A stretch of 39,446 bases of DNA. It comes from Gemmatimonadota bacterium. GTDB taxonomy: Bacteria; Gemmatimonadota; Gemmatimonadetes; Gemmatimonadales; Gemmatimonadaceae. The stretch is taken from positions 1 through 39,446 of the forward strand of contig JARIEX010000018.1 in the NCBI GenBank assembly GCA_031127095.1, given 5' to 3'. This document shows positions 19,070 through 27,317 of this stretch, in pieces. The notes under the pieces are model-generated. The model saw only the letters and a list, made by a program, of their open reading frames with translations. It did not search any database and had not been told where the DNA came from. A program made the translations under genes and the position numbers. Within the stretch, counting starts at the first letter, position 1; each line of letters starts with the position of its first letter.

Positions 19070-19103
19070 GTGACGCGCCGCCCGGTTGGGGTGTTGTACG
19101 ACG

Positions 19104-19640
19104 ATGACCGATGCGGAGCTGGTCGTGCGGACCCGCTCAGGTGACCCCGACGCCTTCGGAACACTGGTGTCGCGGTATTACGACGCCTGCTGGCGGTTCG
19201 CGTACCATATGCTGGGTGAACGGGCCGATGCGGAAGACGTGGTGCAGGATGCGTTCCTGCGTGCGTATCTCGCCATCGGCCGGTACGACGAGCGCGACCA
19301 GTTCCGTGGGTGGCTGTTCCGCATTCTGACCAATCAGTGCCGCAACGCCCTCACCGCTCGCGGGCGTCGCACCCGACGATTTATCCAGGACGAGATGGCG
19401 CTCGAGACCGCGCCGGCCCCGCCGACAGGCCTGCCTGTCGGCGTCGAAGACGCCGTGCTCAGACGCGCCCTCGGGCAACTCGATCCGTTGCAACGTGAGG
19501 CGCTGTTGCTCAAGTATGCCGAAGGGCTCGAATACGGTGAGATGTCGGCCATGACCGGTGCCGGTGAGTCCGCGCTGAAAATGCGCGTCAAACGCGGCAG
19601 CGAACGGCTGCGCGCGCTCATCGGGCGGTCGCTTGACTGA
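19104..19640 (+). CDS. ECF-type RNA polymerase sigma factor
   Basis: 178 aa, the size of group 4 (sigma-E type) factors. Region 2 spans about 15-85 with the core-binding AEDVVQDAFLRAYLAIGRYD and the FRGWLFRILTNQCRN block. A short linker follows, then region 4 (about 112-172): LGQLDPLQREALLLKYAEGLEYGEMSA and the recognition helix around GESALKMRVKRG. The ATG at 19104 is preceded by weak signals only. The downstream membrane-protein gene overlaps its end by 8 bp, as is common for sigma/anti-sigma pairs. It probably directs transcription of its own operon and perhaps other envelope genes. Confidence 0.94.
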   Translation: MTDAELVVRTRSGDPDAFGTLVSRYYDACWRFAYHMLGERADAEDVVQDAFLRAYLAIGRYDERDQFRGWLFRILTNQCRNALTARGRRTRRFIQDEMALETAPAPPTGLPVGVEDAVLRRALGQLDPLQREALLLKYAEGLEYGEMSAMTGAGESALKMRVKRGSERLRALIGRSLD

Positions 19641-20193
19641 CCCGCGCACGGAGCCGGGATTCTGGGTGGACGACGAGGCGCTCGCCGCGAAGGTGCGCGC
19701 GTCGTACGCGGCGCTACCGGCGCCCGATGCCGCCCAGATCAGCCGCTGCACCACGGCGGTGCTGGCCGCGGCTATGCACGCGCCGCGTCATCCCTGGGGC
19801 GGGGCGGTGCGCCCGCGCTGGTGGTGGGGCGCGGCGGCCGCGGCGGCGCTGCTCGTAACGGTAGGCGTGCGCCCGTGGCGCCCTGTGGCCACCGTGCCCG
19901 TGGGCGCCACCATCGAGGGCACCGATGCCGTGCGCTTCGACCTGCAGTTGCCGGAGCGCGCCCGCGCGGTGGCCCTCGTGGGCGACTTCAACGGCTGGGA
20001 CGAACAGGCCACCCCGATGGTCCGGCGGCGCAACGACGGTGCGTGGTCGGCGCGCGTGCCCCTGCCCCCCGGACGCCACGTATACGCGTTCGTGATCGAC
20101 GGACGCCGGTGGCTGGTGGACCCGCTCGCCCCGCAGGTGCCCGACGCCGGCTACGGCCCCGCCAACGCGGTCATCGTGGACGGTCAGCCATGA
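19633..20193 (+). CDS. Single-pass membrane protein with external CBM48-like glycogen-binding domain; candidate anti-sigma factor
   Basis: 186 aa. Residues 1-62 are a soluble, acidic-to-basic helical stretch, residues about 64-79 one membrane helix (rich in Trp then Ala/Val), and residues 97-183 an AMPK1/CBM48-like beta-sandwich: VALVGDFNGWDE, DGAWSARVPLPPGRHVYAF, then VDP before the end. N-in topology would put the sandwich in the periplasm. Position after an ECF gene and the cytosolic-helix/TM/sensor layout match anti-sigma factors, although the HxxxCxxC zinc motif is absent. CBM48 domains bind alpha-glucans or serve as protein-interaction modules. Start TTG at 19633 overlaps the sigma gene by 8 bp; GTG at 19666 is an alternative. 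The anti-sigma role is inference. Confidence 0.85.
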   Translation: MTDPRTEPGFWVDDEALAAKVRASYAALPAPDAAQISRCTTAVLAAAMHAPRHPWGGAVRPRWWWGAAAAAALLVTVGVRPWRPVATVPVGATIEGTDAVRFDLQLPERARAVALVGDFNGWDEQATPMVRRRNDGAWSARVPLPPGRHVYAFVIDGRRWLVDPLAPQVPDAGYGPANAVIVDGQP

Positions 20194-20948
20194 CGGTGTC
20201 GCGCCACAGACTGGGCCGCGGTGCGCGGTACGCGCTGGCCGCCATGATCGCCGCGCCGGGGCTCTCGCCGCTGGCGGCTGCCGGGACGGCCGGCGCCGCC
20301 TCGGCCGTGTCAGCCACCGCCCTCCCGATCGGGATCGACACGGTTCTCTTTCGCGATGGCCAGGGGCAGTTCGACGCGGCCCGTTTCGACACGCTCACGG
20401 CCAGCGCGCTGCGCACCCTGCTCGAAGAAGCGGCCGCGCGCGGGCTGCCCACCGCGCCGCTGATCAACCGGGCGCTCGAAGGGGCCGCACGCCGGGTGGG
20501 GGGGGCGCGCATCCTCACGGTCGTGCGGGCACACGCCGCGGCCTTGGCCGACGCCAAAGCCGCGCTCGGTGACCGGAGTTCCGTGGCCGAACTCGATGCC
20601 GGTGCCACGGCGATCCGCGCCGGTGTCGATGCGCAGGTGCTGGCCGCCGTGCGCGGCGCGCGCCCACTGGGCGCGGCGGTCACGCCGCTGGTCGTACTGA
20701 CCGACGTGGTCCGACGTGGTGTGCCGGCCGAGACCGCCCGCGACGCGGTCACCGCGATCGCGGGCCTGCCGCGCGCCGACGAGGTCCTGCTCGGGCTGCA
20801 AGCCACGGTGGCCAAGAATGCACAGCGCGGTCCCGGGATGGCCGTCGATGCCCTGCATCGCTATGTTCGGGCATCGGTTGCCGGGGTCGTGTCGCCGTCC
20901 ACTTCCGCGACGGGCGACCGCAAACCGGCCCGTCCTCCACTCCCGTGA
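20190..20948 (+). CDS. Small exported protein of unknown function in the ECF/CBM operon
   Basis: 252 aa. I do not recognise a family. The N-terminus (about 1-42) is a long signal-like segment, basic then Ala/Gly/Leu-rich. The rest is helical and Ala/Arg/Val-rich with regular short blocks such as FDTLTASALRTLLEEAAARGLPTAPLIN, split as LRTLLEEAAARGLP, and LADAKAALGDRSSVAELDAGATAI. The repeated pattern of a helix followed by Gly-Leu/Val-Pro hints at an alpha-hairpin scaffold. A low-complexity tail follows. It overlaps both neighbours by 4 bp (ATGA and GTGA), so it is part of the same translationally coupled unit and probably partners the barrel-like protein. Confidence 0.8.
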   Translation: MTVSRHRLGRGARYALAAMIAAPGLSPLAAAGTAGAASAVSATALPIGIDTVLFRDGQGQFDAARFDTLTASALRTLLEEAAARGLPTAPLINRALEGAARRVGGARILTVVRAHAAALADAKAALGDRSSVAELDAGATAIRAGVDAQVLAAVRGARPLGAAVTPLVVLTDVVRRGVPAETARDAVTAIAGLPRADEVLLGLQATVAKNAQRGPGMAVDALHRYVRASVAGVVSPSTSATGDRKPARPPLP

Positions 20949-22423
20949 CGCCCGCCCGCCGCCTCTCCCGCGCGTCGCTCCGCCGCTCCCGCACGAGCCG
21001 GGGAGCGTCCGCAGCATGGTGTCGCCTCCCGTTCGGTCCGCGCGCGTGGGCCGCGCTGCCCTGCGCCGTGGGCGCGCTCGCCTGGGCCCCGGTCCTCGCC
21101 GCGCAGGTCCGCGGCGACGCCCCCATCGCGCCGGCCGCCACCATCGGACCGGTCACCGACGCCTCCACACTGTCGGTGCTGGGGATCGCCGCGATCCCCG
21201 ACGGCACCGGCAACCCGCTCGCACAACGCAACGACGTCTGGCTGGGCGCCACCCAGCCGATCGGGCGCATCGGGCGCGTGCGGTTCGCGGCCCTCGGCAC
21301 CGGGACGTGGCGCCTGTACGACGGCGTCGGGGCCGATGGCTCCCTCGAGGGCACCGTCGCCCTGCGGGCGCGCGCCCGCGTGGGTGCGCAGCGTATCTGG
21401 AGCGCCGTCAGTTACGGACATGCGTCGGTGAGCGGCAACCCCACCACCGATATCCTCAGTGCGGGCATGCCCGCGGGGATGAACGTGGGCGACTGGACGC
21501 TGCGCGCCGTCGACACCACCGTCTCGCGGCGCGTCGATGTCGGCGCAATCAGCCGAGCCGAAGCAGGCGTGGTCACCAACATGGCGGGGATGGAGCTGTC
21601 GCTCGGCTTCTCGGTGGAACGCGCCACGCGAACCACGACGCAGACGCTCACGGTCGACGAGAGCGATGCCATCACCCTCCCGGCGTCGATGCCGGGCGAT
21701 GCGCAACTCACGAGTCGTCGGACCACGCGATCGCTGCAGCGGCGGGACATCGCCACCGGGATCGCCTCGCTCGGCTTCGAGACCGGACCGACCACGTGGC
21801 TGGTGTCGGTCACCGCCCCCGTGGCCAGCTGGATTTCGCAGGATGCCCTCGCGCCGGTCCCCGCCATGCTGCCCACCGTCGCCTCGCTGGCGGTCGTGCA
21901 GCCGGTCACGGCGTGGCTCTCGCTCGTGGGGGCCGCCGCCACGAACACCGCGACCGTCGGTGGCACGGCGCTCCGCGACGAACTCGACACCAGCCGACGC
22001 CGGTTTGCGCCGGTCGTGGCGCTGGGCGTCCGGATCGCCCGCCTGCCCACACGCGGCAACGACGGCACCCCGCGCGGCATTCTCGCGTTCGAGACGCGTA
22101 CGATGGGCGCCGTCGATGCGATGACCGTCGCCGACGGGGTCAGCGCCCCCGATGGCGACACCCTGCGCGTGGTGCTGCTGATCGACGCCCCGCGGGCAGA
22201 GTCGGTGGAGCTGATGGGGGACGCCACGGAATGGACGGTGACGCCATTGCGACGCATGCAGAGCGGACGGTGGCGCGCCGAGCTCAAGCTCGCCCCCGGG
22301 GTGCATCGTGTGACGGTGCGCGCGGACGGCGGCGCGTGGATCGCGCCACCCGGCCTGCCCATCGGCAACGATGACTACGGCAGCCCGGTGGGCATGATCG
22401 TGGTGCGCGGCAAGCGCAACTGA
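20945..22423 (+). CDS. Exported barrel-like protein with C-terminal CBM48-like domain
   Basis: 492 aa from a GTG overlapping the previous stop by 4 bp. An unusually long basic N-terminus (about 38 aa) leads into a hydrophobic signal ending VLAAQ. Residues about 80-390 alternate polar and hydrophobic positions in short strands (for example WLGATQPIGRIGRVRFAALG), like an outer membrane beta-barrel. Residues about 400-492 form a CBM48/AMPK-type sandwich: VELMGDATEW, GRWRAELKLAPGVHRVTVRADG, then DDYGSPVG, parallel to the domain in the second gene of the operon. It may be a surface glycan-binding protein controlled by the sigma factor. Last gene; its stop is one base from the stop of the convergent gene. 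Confidence 0.82.
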   Translation: MTPARRLSRASLRRSRTSRGASAAWCRLPFGPRAWAALPCAVGALAWAPVLAAQVRGDAPIAPAATIGPVTDASTLSVLGIAAIPDGTGNPLAQRNDVWLGATQPIGRIGRVRFAALGTGTWRLYDGVGADGSLEGTVALRARARVGAQRIWSAVSYGHASVSGNPTTDILSAGMPAGMNVGDWTLRAVDTTVSRRVDVGAISRAEAGVVTNMAGMELSLGFSVERATRTTTQTLTVDESDAITLPASMPGDAQLTSRRTTRSLQRRDIATGIASLGFETGPTTWLVSVTAPVASWISQDALAPVPAMLPTVASLAVVQPVTAWLSLVGAAATNTATVGGTALRDELDTSRRRFAPVVALGVRIARLPTRGNDGTPRGILAFETRTMGAVDAMTVADGVSAPDGDTLRVVLLIDAPRAESVELMGDATEWTVTPLRRMQSGRWRAELKLAPGVHRVTVRADGGAWIAPPGLPIGNDDYGSPVGMIVVRGKRN

Positions 22424-22424
22424 G

Positions 22425-24245
22425 TTACTTGCCGCCCTTCACGCGGATCACCTGCGTCGTGCTGTCCGTCACACCACCGCCCGACACCATCAGCGTGAAC
22501 TGGTAGTCGCCCGCGGGCACCTGCGGGAAGTTGATGTTGAGACTGCGTCCCGGTCCGCCGTCCGGCCGACCGTTGTCGTTGTACTTGATCGACACCGGCG
22601 TCACGGCCTTCGAGAGGCCGAATGAGCTGCCCAGTTTCTGCAGGAAACCCGCCCCGACGCGCGTAGCGCGGAGTGACACCTGCAACGGCTGCCCCGGCGT
22701 GGCCGGCCGGTAAATCTCCCAGTAAATGCCGATCGACGTGCCCGCCTCGATCTCGTTGCTGCCATAGGCCTGCAGCGCATTGCGCTCCAGCATCGGCGTG
22801 GCCGACACATCGCCGCGCTGGAGCAAGAGGTACTCCGAGAGCCGCGTGCCCGCCGGGAGCGGCTGCACGGCCGTGCGCACCCGGGCCGCGCGCTTGCCGA
22901 CCGGCGCGAGGACTTCGAGGCTGGCCAGCATCTTCGATGGCAGCGGCAGCAGCAGCGCCCCGTTGGCCTGTGCGCTGTCGCGCCGCGCCTGCGGCGCGGC
23001 CGTGCCGTCGAACGCGTCGAGGGTCATGGCCGCGGTGTACGGCGCGCGTCCCATTTCCAGTTCGCGCATGAGCCGGTAACCACCAGCGAGAATCGTGGTA
23101 TCGCCGCGCAGGAACCGCGCGAACTGATACGGCAGCGCGCCGAAGCCGCTGGCGTACCGGGGAGCGTACCGCATCCGGGCCTTGGCGCGGCGCGGATTCC
23201 AGTCGCCCGCCGTCGCGGCGACCGGCGTCGGCACGGCCGCTGGCAACGGCATGAAGTCGTAGCTCGGCGTGGGCTCGTGCCCGATCACCGACGGCGGCCG
23301 AGGATCGGCCACGCCACCGTTCTGCACCGACCACGCCGTGGGCCAGCCGTATCGCACCTGCGATTCGAGCAGGTCGTCGCCCCACTGCAGGTCGTACGGA
23401 ATACGCGCCAGCGAATGCACCCGCGACATCGTCCGGCGCGCGTAGAGCTCGTTCTGCACGTCGTTGGCCGGCAGCATCCACAGCGGCTGCGCCAGACGCG
23501 CGAGGCGCGTGTTCTCGGCCCCGCGATCGGCGCACGCCCTGGCCTTGTACGCCGCGTGCATCGTGGGGTCCAGCCACCACGTCATGTCCGTCCACACACA
23601 CTGCTGGGCCGGCGGCATCGTGGACAGCGCCCGCGCAAACGCCGCGGTCGCGCTCTGATGCTGGTTGGCGTTGTGCAGCGCGAGCCCTTCGAGGGCGCTG
23701 CACCACCACGCCGTCCCGGCGCACGCGCGCGCCGCCGCCACGGCGACCTCGCGCTGCTCCGATTCGATCGCATAGCGCACGCGCATGCCACTCACCCAAT
23801 CGTCCTTGGGATCGGCCGCCTGCGCCTGCGTGAGCAGCTCCATGAGCTGTTCGCGCTCGAGCTTCGCATCATTGCGCTCGGCCGGCGGCGGGACATCGCC
23901 GTTGTTGTTCCAGTAGCAGATCCGCCCGAGCGGGACCTCACACGAGGCGTCGGCGCCGCCGTTGTAGAACCGCAGCCCCGTGCGGTGATTCCGTTCGAAT
24001 CCGTCCTGCATTGCCCGTGCTTGCGTGCCGAGGGCGCTGATCGCCGACGGCGTGCCGCGCAGCGGATCGGGCGCGGGCGGCGGCAGCACGACGCGGCTGG
24101 AGTCGCCGACCGGCGGCGCGCCGGCCGGCGGAGCGCCGGAGGACTGGGCCGACAGCGTGGGGGCCGGACACAGCGACACCACGGCCGCGCACACCCACGA
24201 GAGCCGGGCGGCGGCGACGAACCAGCGACGACGGATCTGATGCAC
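22425..24245 (-). CDS. Exported protein of unknown function, GWxTD-like middle region
   Basis: 606 aa from a GTG at 24245, chosen because AGGAG lies 10 nt upstream and the result is a clean signal peptide (basic start, hydrophobic core, TLSAQ); an ATG at 24287 adds 14 residues without a ribosome site. After a Pro-rich linker come a Cys-containing segment, a TPR-like stretch (SALEGLALHNANQHQSATAAFARAL) and a block resembling GWxTD proteins of Bacteroidota/Gemmatimonadota: NDVQNELYARRTMSRVH then QWGDDLLESQVRYGWPTAW. The C-terminal 200 residues look beta-rich, ending with an Ig-like FPQVPAGDYQFTLMVSGG. A TATCTT at 24318-24313 may be its -10. No catalytic motif is seen. Confidence 0.82.
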   Translation of the reverse strand: MHQIRRRWFVAAARLSWVCAAVVSLCPAPTLSAQSSGAPPAGAPPVGDSSRVVLPPPAPDPLRGTPSAISALGTQARAMQDGFERNHRTGLRFYNGGADASCEVPLGRICYWNNNGDVPPPAERNDAKLEREQLMELLTQAQAADPKDDWVSGMRVRYAIESEQREVAVAAARACAGTAWWCSALEGLALHNANQHQSATAAFARALSTMPPAQQCVWTDMTWWLDPTMHAAYKARACADRGAENTRLARLAQPLWMLPANDVQNELYARRTMSRVHSLARIPYDLQWGDDLLESQVRYGWPTAWSVQNGGVADPRPPSVIGHEPTPSYDFMPLPAAVPTPVAATAGDWNPRRAKARMRYAPRYASGFGALPYQFARFLRGDTTILAGGYRLMRELEMGRAPYTAAMTLDAFDGTAAPQARRDSAQANGALLLPLPSKMLASLEVLAPVGKRAARVRTAVQPLPAGTRLSEYLLLQRGDVSATPMLERNALQAYGSNEIEAGTSIGIYWEIYRPATPGQPLQVSLRATRVGAGFLQKLGSSFGLSKAVTPVSIKYNDNGRPDGGPGRSLNINFPQVPAGDYQFTLMVSGGGVTDSTTQVIRVKGGK

Positions 24246-24354
24246 GAAGGGCCTGCTCCTGAGAGAGGACGACGCACCGATCGGCATGCCGGCGCGTCGG
24301 ACAGATCGTGGAAAGATAGCGGCCAGCCGGCCCGTCGGGCGGACCGGCCCGGGG

Positions 24355-25113
24355 TTATTCCGACGACTCCGTGTCGTGCGGCACACCGCGCAACCGGACG
24401 GCCTCGCTTTTCGAGCGCGCCCGGATGTTCAGCATCTCGACGAGCACCGAGAAGGCCATCGCCATGTACGTGTATCCCTTCGAGATGTGCTGCCCCATAC
24501 CCTCCGCCACGAGATTCGTGCCGATGAGCACGAGAAACGCCAGCGCGAGCATCTTGACCGTGGGGTGCCGTTCCACAAACTCGCTGATCGGGGTGGCCGC
24601 CAGCAGCATCACCGCCAGCGCGATGACGTTGGCCGCGATCATGATGACGACGCTGTCCGCCATGCCGACGGCGGTAATCACGGAGTCCAGTGAGAACACG
24701 ATGTCGAGGACCGCGATCTGGGCCACCGTCGCCCACAAGGACGCCCCACCGCGCGTCGTGGCCGACGACTCCTCCGGCCCTTCCAGCTTGCTGTGGATTT
24801 CCATCGTGGCCTTCCCGATCAGGAAGAGCCCTCCGACGAGCAGAATCAGATCGCGCCCCGTGATCACGTGACCGATCAGCGTGAACAGCGGCGTCGTGAG
24901 CCGCATCACCCACGTGATCGAGAGCAGCAGCGCAACACGCGACAGAAACGCGCCCATCAGGCCGAAGCGCCGCGCCTTGGGCTGATCGACCGGCTGCAGC
25001 TTGCCGGCGAGGATCGAGATGAAAATGATGTTGTCGATGCCGAGGACGACCTCGAGCACCGAGAGGGTCAGCAGGGATATCCACGCCTGCGGATCAGAAA
25101 GCACGTCGATCAT
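24355..25113 (-). CDS. TerC-family integral membrane protein
   Basis: 252 aa with about seven membrane helices. The family signatures are clear: [16 protein letters not shown] in the first helix region, and [20 protein letters not shown], with acidic residues inside the membrane. TerC/Alx/YgaP-type proteins are linked to tellurite resistance, alkaline response and, more recently, manganese export, also during protein secretion. The C-terminus is charged ([13 protein letters not shown]). No ribosome binding site; TAGTTT lies 6 nt before the ATG. It is divergent from queC with only 30 bp between the starts. The exact ion is not shown by the sequence. Confidence 0.93.
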   Translation of the reverse strand: MIDVLSDPQAWISLLTLSVLEVVLGIDNIIFISILAGKLQPVDQPKARRFGLMGAFLSRVALLLSITWVMRLTTPLFTLIGHVITGRDLILLVGGLFLIGKATMEIHSKLEGPEESSATTRGGASLWATVAQIAVLDIVFSLDSVITAVGMADSVVIMIAANVIALAVMLLAATPISEFVERHPTVKMLALAFLVLIGTNLVAEGMGQHISKGYTYMAMAFSVLVEMLNIRARSKSEAVRLRGVPHDTESSE

Positions 25114-25143
25114 GCGTACAAACTAATTCGCTATCTTACACAG
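25114..25143. promoter_or_regulatory. 30-bp divergent promoter region of the TerC-family gene and queC
   Basis: An AT-rich island in GC-rich surroundings. On the plus strand TATCTT (25132-25137) lies 6 nt before the queC ATG. On the minus strand TAGTTT (25125-25120) lies 6 nt before the TerC ATG. Both fit TANNNT-N6-ATG, so both transcripts could start at or next to the start codon. No preQ1 riboswitch fits in this space. Confidence 0.5.
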
Positions 25144-25881
25144 ATGTCCGAGATTCTTTCCCCGTCCGCGCCCAGGGACGCCGCGTCCCCGCCGCGTCCC
25201 GCCGTCGTCCTCCTGTCCGGTGGCCTCGACTCGGCCACCGCCCTCGCGGTGGCCCGGCGCGACGGATTCACACCGTACGCCATGACCTTCCGTTACGGCC
25301 AGCGGCACTCGGTCGAGATCGACGCGGCCCGACGGGTGGCGGCGGCACAGGGTGTCGCCCGCCACGTGGTGGTGGATTTCGACCTGCGGCAGTGGGGCGG
25401 ATCGGCACTGACCGGGGATGTGGAGGTGCCCAAGGACCGTGACGTGGCCCATCCCTCCGACGAGATTCCGGTCACCTACGTGCCGGCGCGCAACACGATC
25501 TTCCTGTCGTTCGCGCTGGCCTGGGCCGAGACGCTGGGGGCGGAGGCCATTTTCATCGGGGTGAACGCGCTGGATTACTCCGGCTACCCGGACTGCCGCC
25601 CGGAATACATCGCGGCGTTCGAGCAGATGGCCAATCTCGCCACCCGCGCGGGGGTGGAGGGCGCGCATCGGCTCACCATCCACGCGCCGCTGCAGCACCT
25701 CACCAAGGCCGACATCGTGCGTCTGGGGGCGTCGCTGGGCGTGGACTACGCGATGACCACCAGCTGCTATGATCCGGCGGCCGATGGCACCGCCTGCGGG
25801 CACTGCGACGCCTGCCAGTTGCGGCGGCGCGGATTCGCCGAGGCGGGGTCACCCGACCCCATCGCGTACGCGGTGGACTGA
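25144..25881 (+). CDS. queC: 7-cyano-7-deazaguanine (preQ0) synthase QueC
   Basis: 245 aa. Converts 7-carboxy-7-deazaguanine to preQ0 with ATP and ammonia in queuosine and 7-deazapurine synthesis. The PP-loop is [14 protein letters not shown] (about 21-34). Further family blocks are [24 protein letters not shown] and [19 protein letters not shown]. The C-terminal zinc site has Cys208, Cys218, Cys221 and Cys224 (TSCYDP and CGHCDAC). The start at 25144 is the first in-frame ATG after the AT-rich divergent promoter. queE follows 2 bp after the stop. Confidence 0.96.
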   Translation: MSEILSPSAPRDAASPPRPAVVLLSGGLDSATALAVARRDGFTPYAMTFRYGQRHSVEIDAARRVAAAQGVARHVVVDFDLRQWGGSALTGDVEVPKDRDVAHPSDEIPVTYVPARNTIFLSFALAWAETLGAEAIFIGVNALDYSGYPDCRPEYIAAFEQMANLATRAGVEGAHRLTIHAPLQHLTKADIVRLGASLGVDYAMTTSCYDPAADGTACGHCDACQLRRRGFAEAGSPDPIAYAVD

Positions 25882-25883
25882 CC

Positions 25884-26522
25884 ATGGCGTACACGGTGAA
25901 GGAGTGCTTCTACACCCTGCAGGGCGAGGGGGTACAGGCCGGCCGGGCGGCGGTGTTTTGCCGCTTCGCCGGCTGCAATCTGTGGACCGGGCGTGAAGCC
26001 GACCGGGGCACGGCCGTCTGCACGTTTTGCGATACCGATTTCGTGGGCGTGGGGCCGGACGGCGGGAAGTTCGCCACGGCCGCCGAGCTGGCGGCCTTCG
26101 TGAAGAGCCAATGGCCGGCCGATGCCCCGGCGGATGTGCGGCCGTTCGTGGTGTGCACGGGCGGCGAGCCGCTGCTGCAGCTGGACGCCGCCGCCGTGGC
26201 GGCGCTGCACGCCGAGGGGTTCGAGATCGCTGTCGAGACCAACGGGACGCAGGTGGCGCCGGCGGGTCTCGACTGGATCTGCGTGAGTCCCAAGGCCAAC
26301 GCGCCGCTGGTCCTCACCCGGGGCGACGAGCTCAAGCTGGTGTTCCCGCAGTCCACCGCGCTCCCCGAACGGTTCGAGGGGCTCGATTTCCGGCACTTCC
26401 TGCTGCAGCCCATGGACGGCCCCCGCGCGGCGGAGAACACGGCCGCAGCCCTCGCCTACTGTCTGGCGCACCCGCGCTGGCGGCTGTCGGTGCAGACCCA
26501 CAAGGCGCTCAATATCCGCTGA
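25884..26522 (+). CDS. queE: 7-carboxy-7-deazaguanine synthase QueE
   Basis: 212 aa radical-SAM enzyme; rearranges 6-carboxytetrahydropterin to 7-carboxy-7-deazaguanine. It has the QueE-specific cluster motif CX14CX2C (Cys31, Cys46, Cys49) instead of the usual CX3CX2C, after YTLQGEGVQAGR. Later blocks: FVVCTGGEPLLQLD, IAVETNGT, WICVSPKAN, ELKLVFPQ and the C-terminal LSVQTHKALNIR. It is 2 bp from queC and surely cotranscribed. queD and folE, which supply the substrate, are not in the window. Confidence 0.96.
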   Translation: MAYTVKECFYTLQGEGVQAGRAAVFCRFAGCNLWTGREADRGTAVCTFCDTDFVGVGPDGGKFATAAELAAFVKSQWPADAPADVRPFVVCTGGEPLLQLDAAAVAALHAEGFEIAVETNGTQVAPAGLDWICVSPKANAPLVLTRGDELKLVFPQSTALPERFEGLDFRHFLLQPMDGPRAAENTAAALAYCLAHPRWRLSVQTHKALNIR

Positions 26523-26589
26523 GCCGCAGGCGGACCGAACGTTTCCCGTAACGTGATGCCAGCCGGTAGCGTGGCGGCAACGGCCGGGC

Positions 26590-26595
26590 TAGCTT
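26590..26595 (+). promoter_or_regulatory. Candidate -10 of the NlpC/P60 gene
   Basis: TAGCTT (within GGCTAGCTTTTCCC) 45 bp upstream of the ATG at 26641, in an otherwise GC-rich 118-bp gap after queE. Seen by eye; no -35 recognised. Confidence 0.3.
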
Positions 26596-26640
26596 TTCCC
26601 CTCCGCTTCCACGCCGCCCCCCGAGCACCCGTCCCTCGTG

Positions 26641-27216
26641 ATGCGTTTTCCGCGCCAACTCCTCTCGCTCAGCTTGTGCGCCGCGTTCGTCGCGGGCGCG
26701 CCGGTCGTGCGGGCGCAGTCGGTGGAATCGCTCGAGTCACGCAAGCCGTTCGCGGCCTTCAGCGCGTCGGCGCAGGGGTTGCGCGATTCCATCGTGGCCA
26801 AGGCACGCGGGCAGATCGGCACGCGCTACAAGCTGGGCGGCACCAAGCCCAATCTCGCCCTCGATTGCAGCGGCCTCGTGAAGTACGTCATGGGTGCGCT
26901 CGATGTGGTGCTCCCGCGTACCGCGCAGAAGCAGTCCACCGTGGGTCGTGAAGTGCCGAAGGATCTGGCCGCGCTCAAGCCGGGGGATCTGCTCACCTTC
27001 GGGCGTGGCAAGCGCATCTCGCACATCGGCATCTATGTGGGCGAAGGACGGATGGTGCACGCCAGCACGTCCAAGCGCCGCGTAATCGAAACGCGGATCA
27101 CCGAACGCTCCCCGCTCATCCGTCAGTGGAAGGGTGTCCGCCGTCTGGTCGATAGCGCTGGCACCTCGATGCGCGACTCGCTGCTGGCCTTCGCCGACTC
27201 GCTCCAGCAGAAGTAG
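26641..27216 (+). CDS. Exported NlpC/P60-family cell-wall hydrolase
   Basis: 191 aa from the ATG at 26641 (a GTG one codon upstream is in frame). The Sec signal ends VVRAQS. The catalytic domain (about 48-165) carries GTRYKLGGTKPNLALDCSGLVKYV with nucleophile Cys76, then DLAALKPGDLLTFGRGKRISHIGIYVGEG with His128, and MVHAST with His140 as third polar residue. Such C40 peptidases cut D-Glu-diaminopimelate bonds in peptidoglycan peptides. No SH3 or LysM targeting domain is present; the C-terminal 35 residues are helical. A T-tract terminator follows. Confidence 0.93.
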   Translation: MRFPRQLLSLSLCAAFVAGAPVVRAQSVESLESRKPFAAFSASAQGLRDSIVAKARGQIGTRYKLGGTKPNLALDCSGLVKYVMGALDVVLPRTAQKQSTVGREVPKDLAALKPGDLLTFGRGKRISHIGIYVGEGRMVHASTSKRRVIETRITERSPLIRQWKGVRRLVDSAGTSMRDSLLAFADSLQQK

Positions 27217-27264
27217 CGCCGCCCGCCGGCGGACCGTGTGCCAGTTGTTGCCAAGCAGCCGCTC

Positions 27265-27294
27265 CGCCCCCAGCATTGGGGGCGTTTTTGTTTT
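27265..27294 (+). terminator. Canonical intrinsic terminator
   Basis: Stem CGCCCCCA / TGGGGGCG (8 bp) with a 4-nt GCAT loop, followed by TTTTTGTTTT. It lies 48 nt after the NlpC/P60 stop and 24 nt before the S9 peptidase ATG. It is the only hairpin with a clear T-tract that I found in the window. Confidence 0.92.
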
Positions 27295-27317
27295 CGAGCC
27301 GCCCTCGCGAGGAATCC

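Noticed and set aside
20716-22374. Open frame of 552 codons in another plus frame over the barrel-like gene
   Set aside because: Extremely Arg-rich, typical of the wrong frame; the coupled GTG frame has a signal peptide and a CBM domain.
27276-27317. Upstream extension of the S9 peptidase start
   Set aside because: It would translate the terminator T-tract and place residues ahead of a good signal peptide; AGGA marks 27318.
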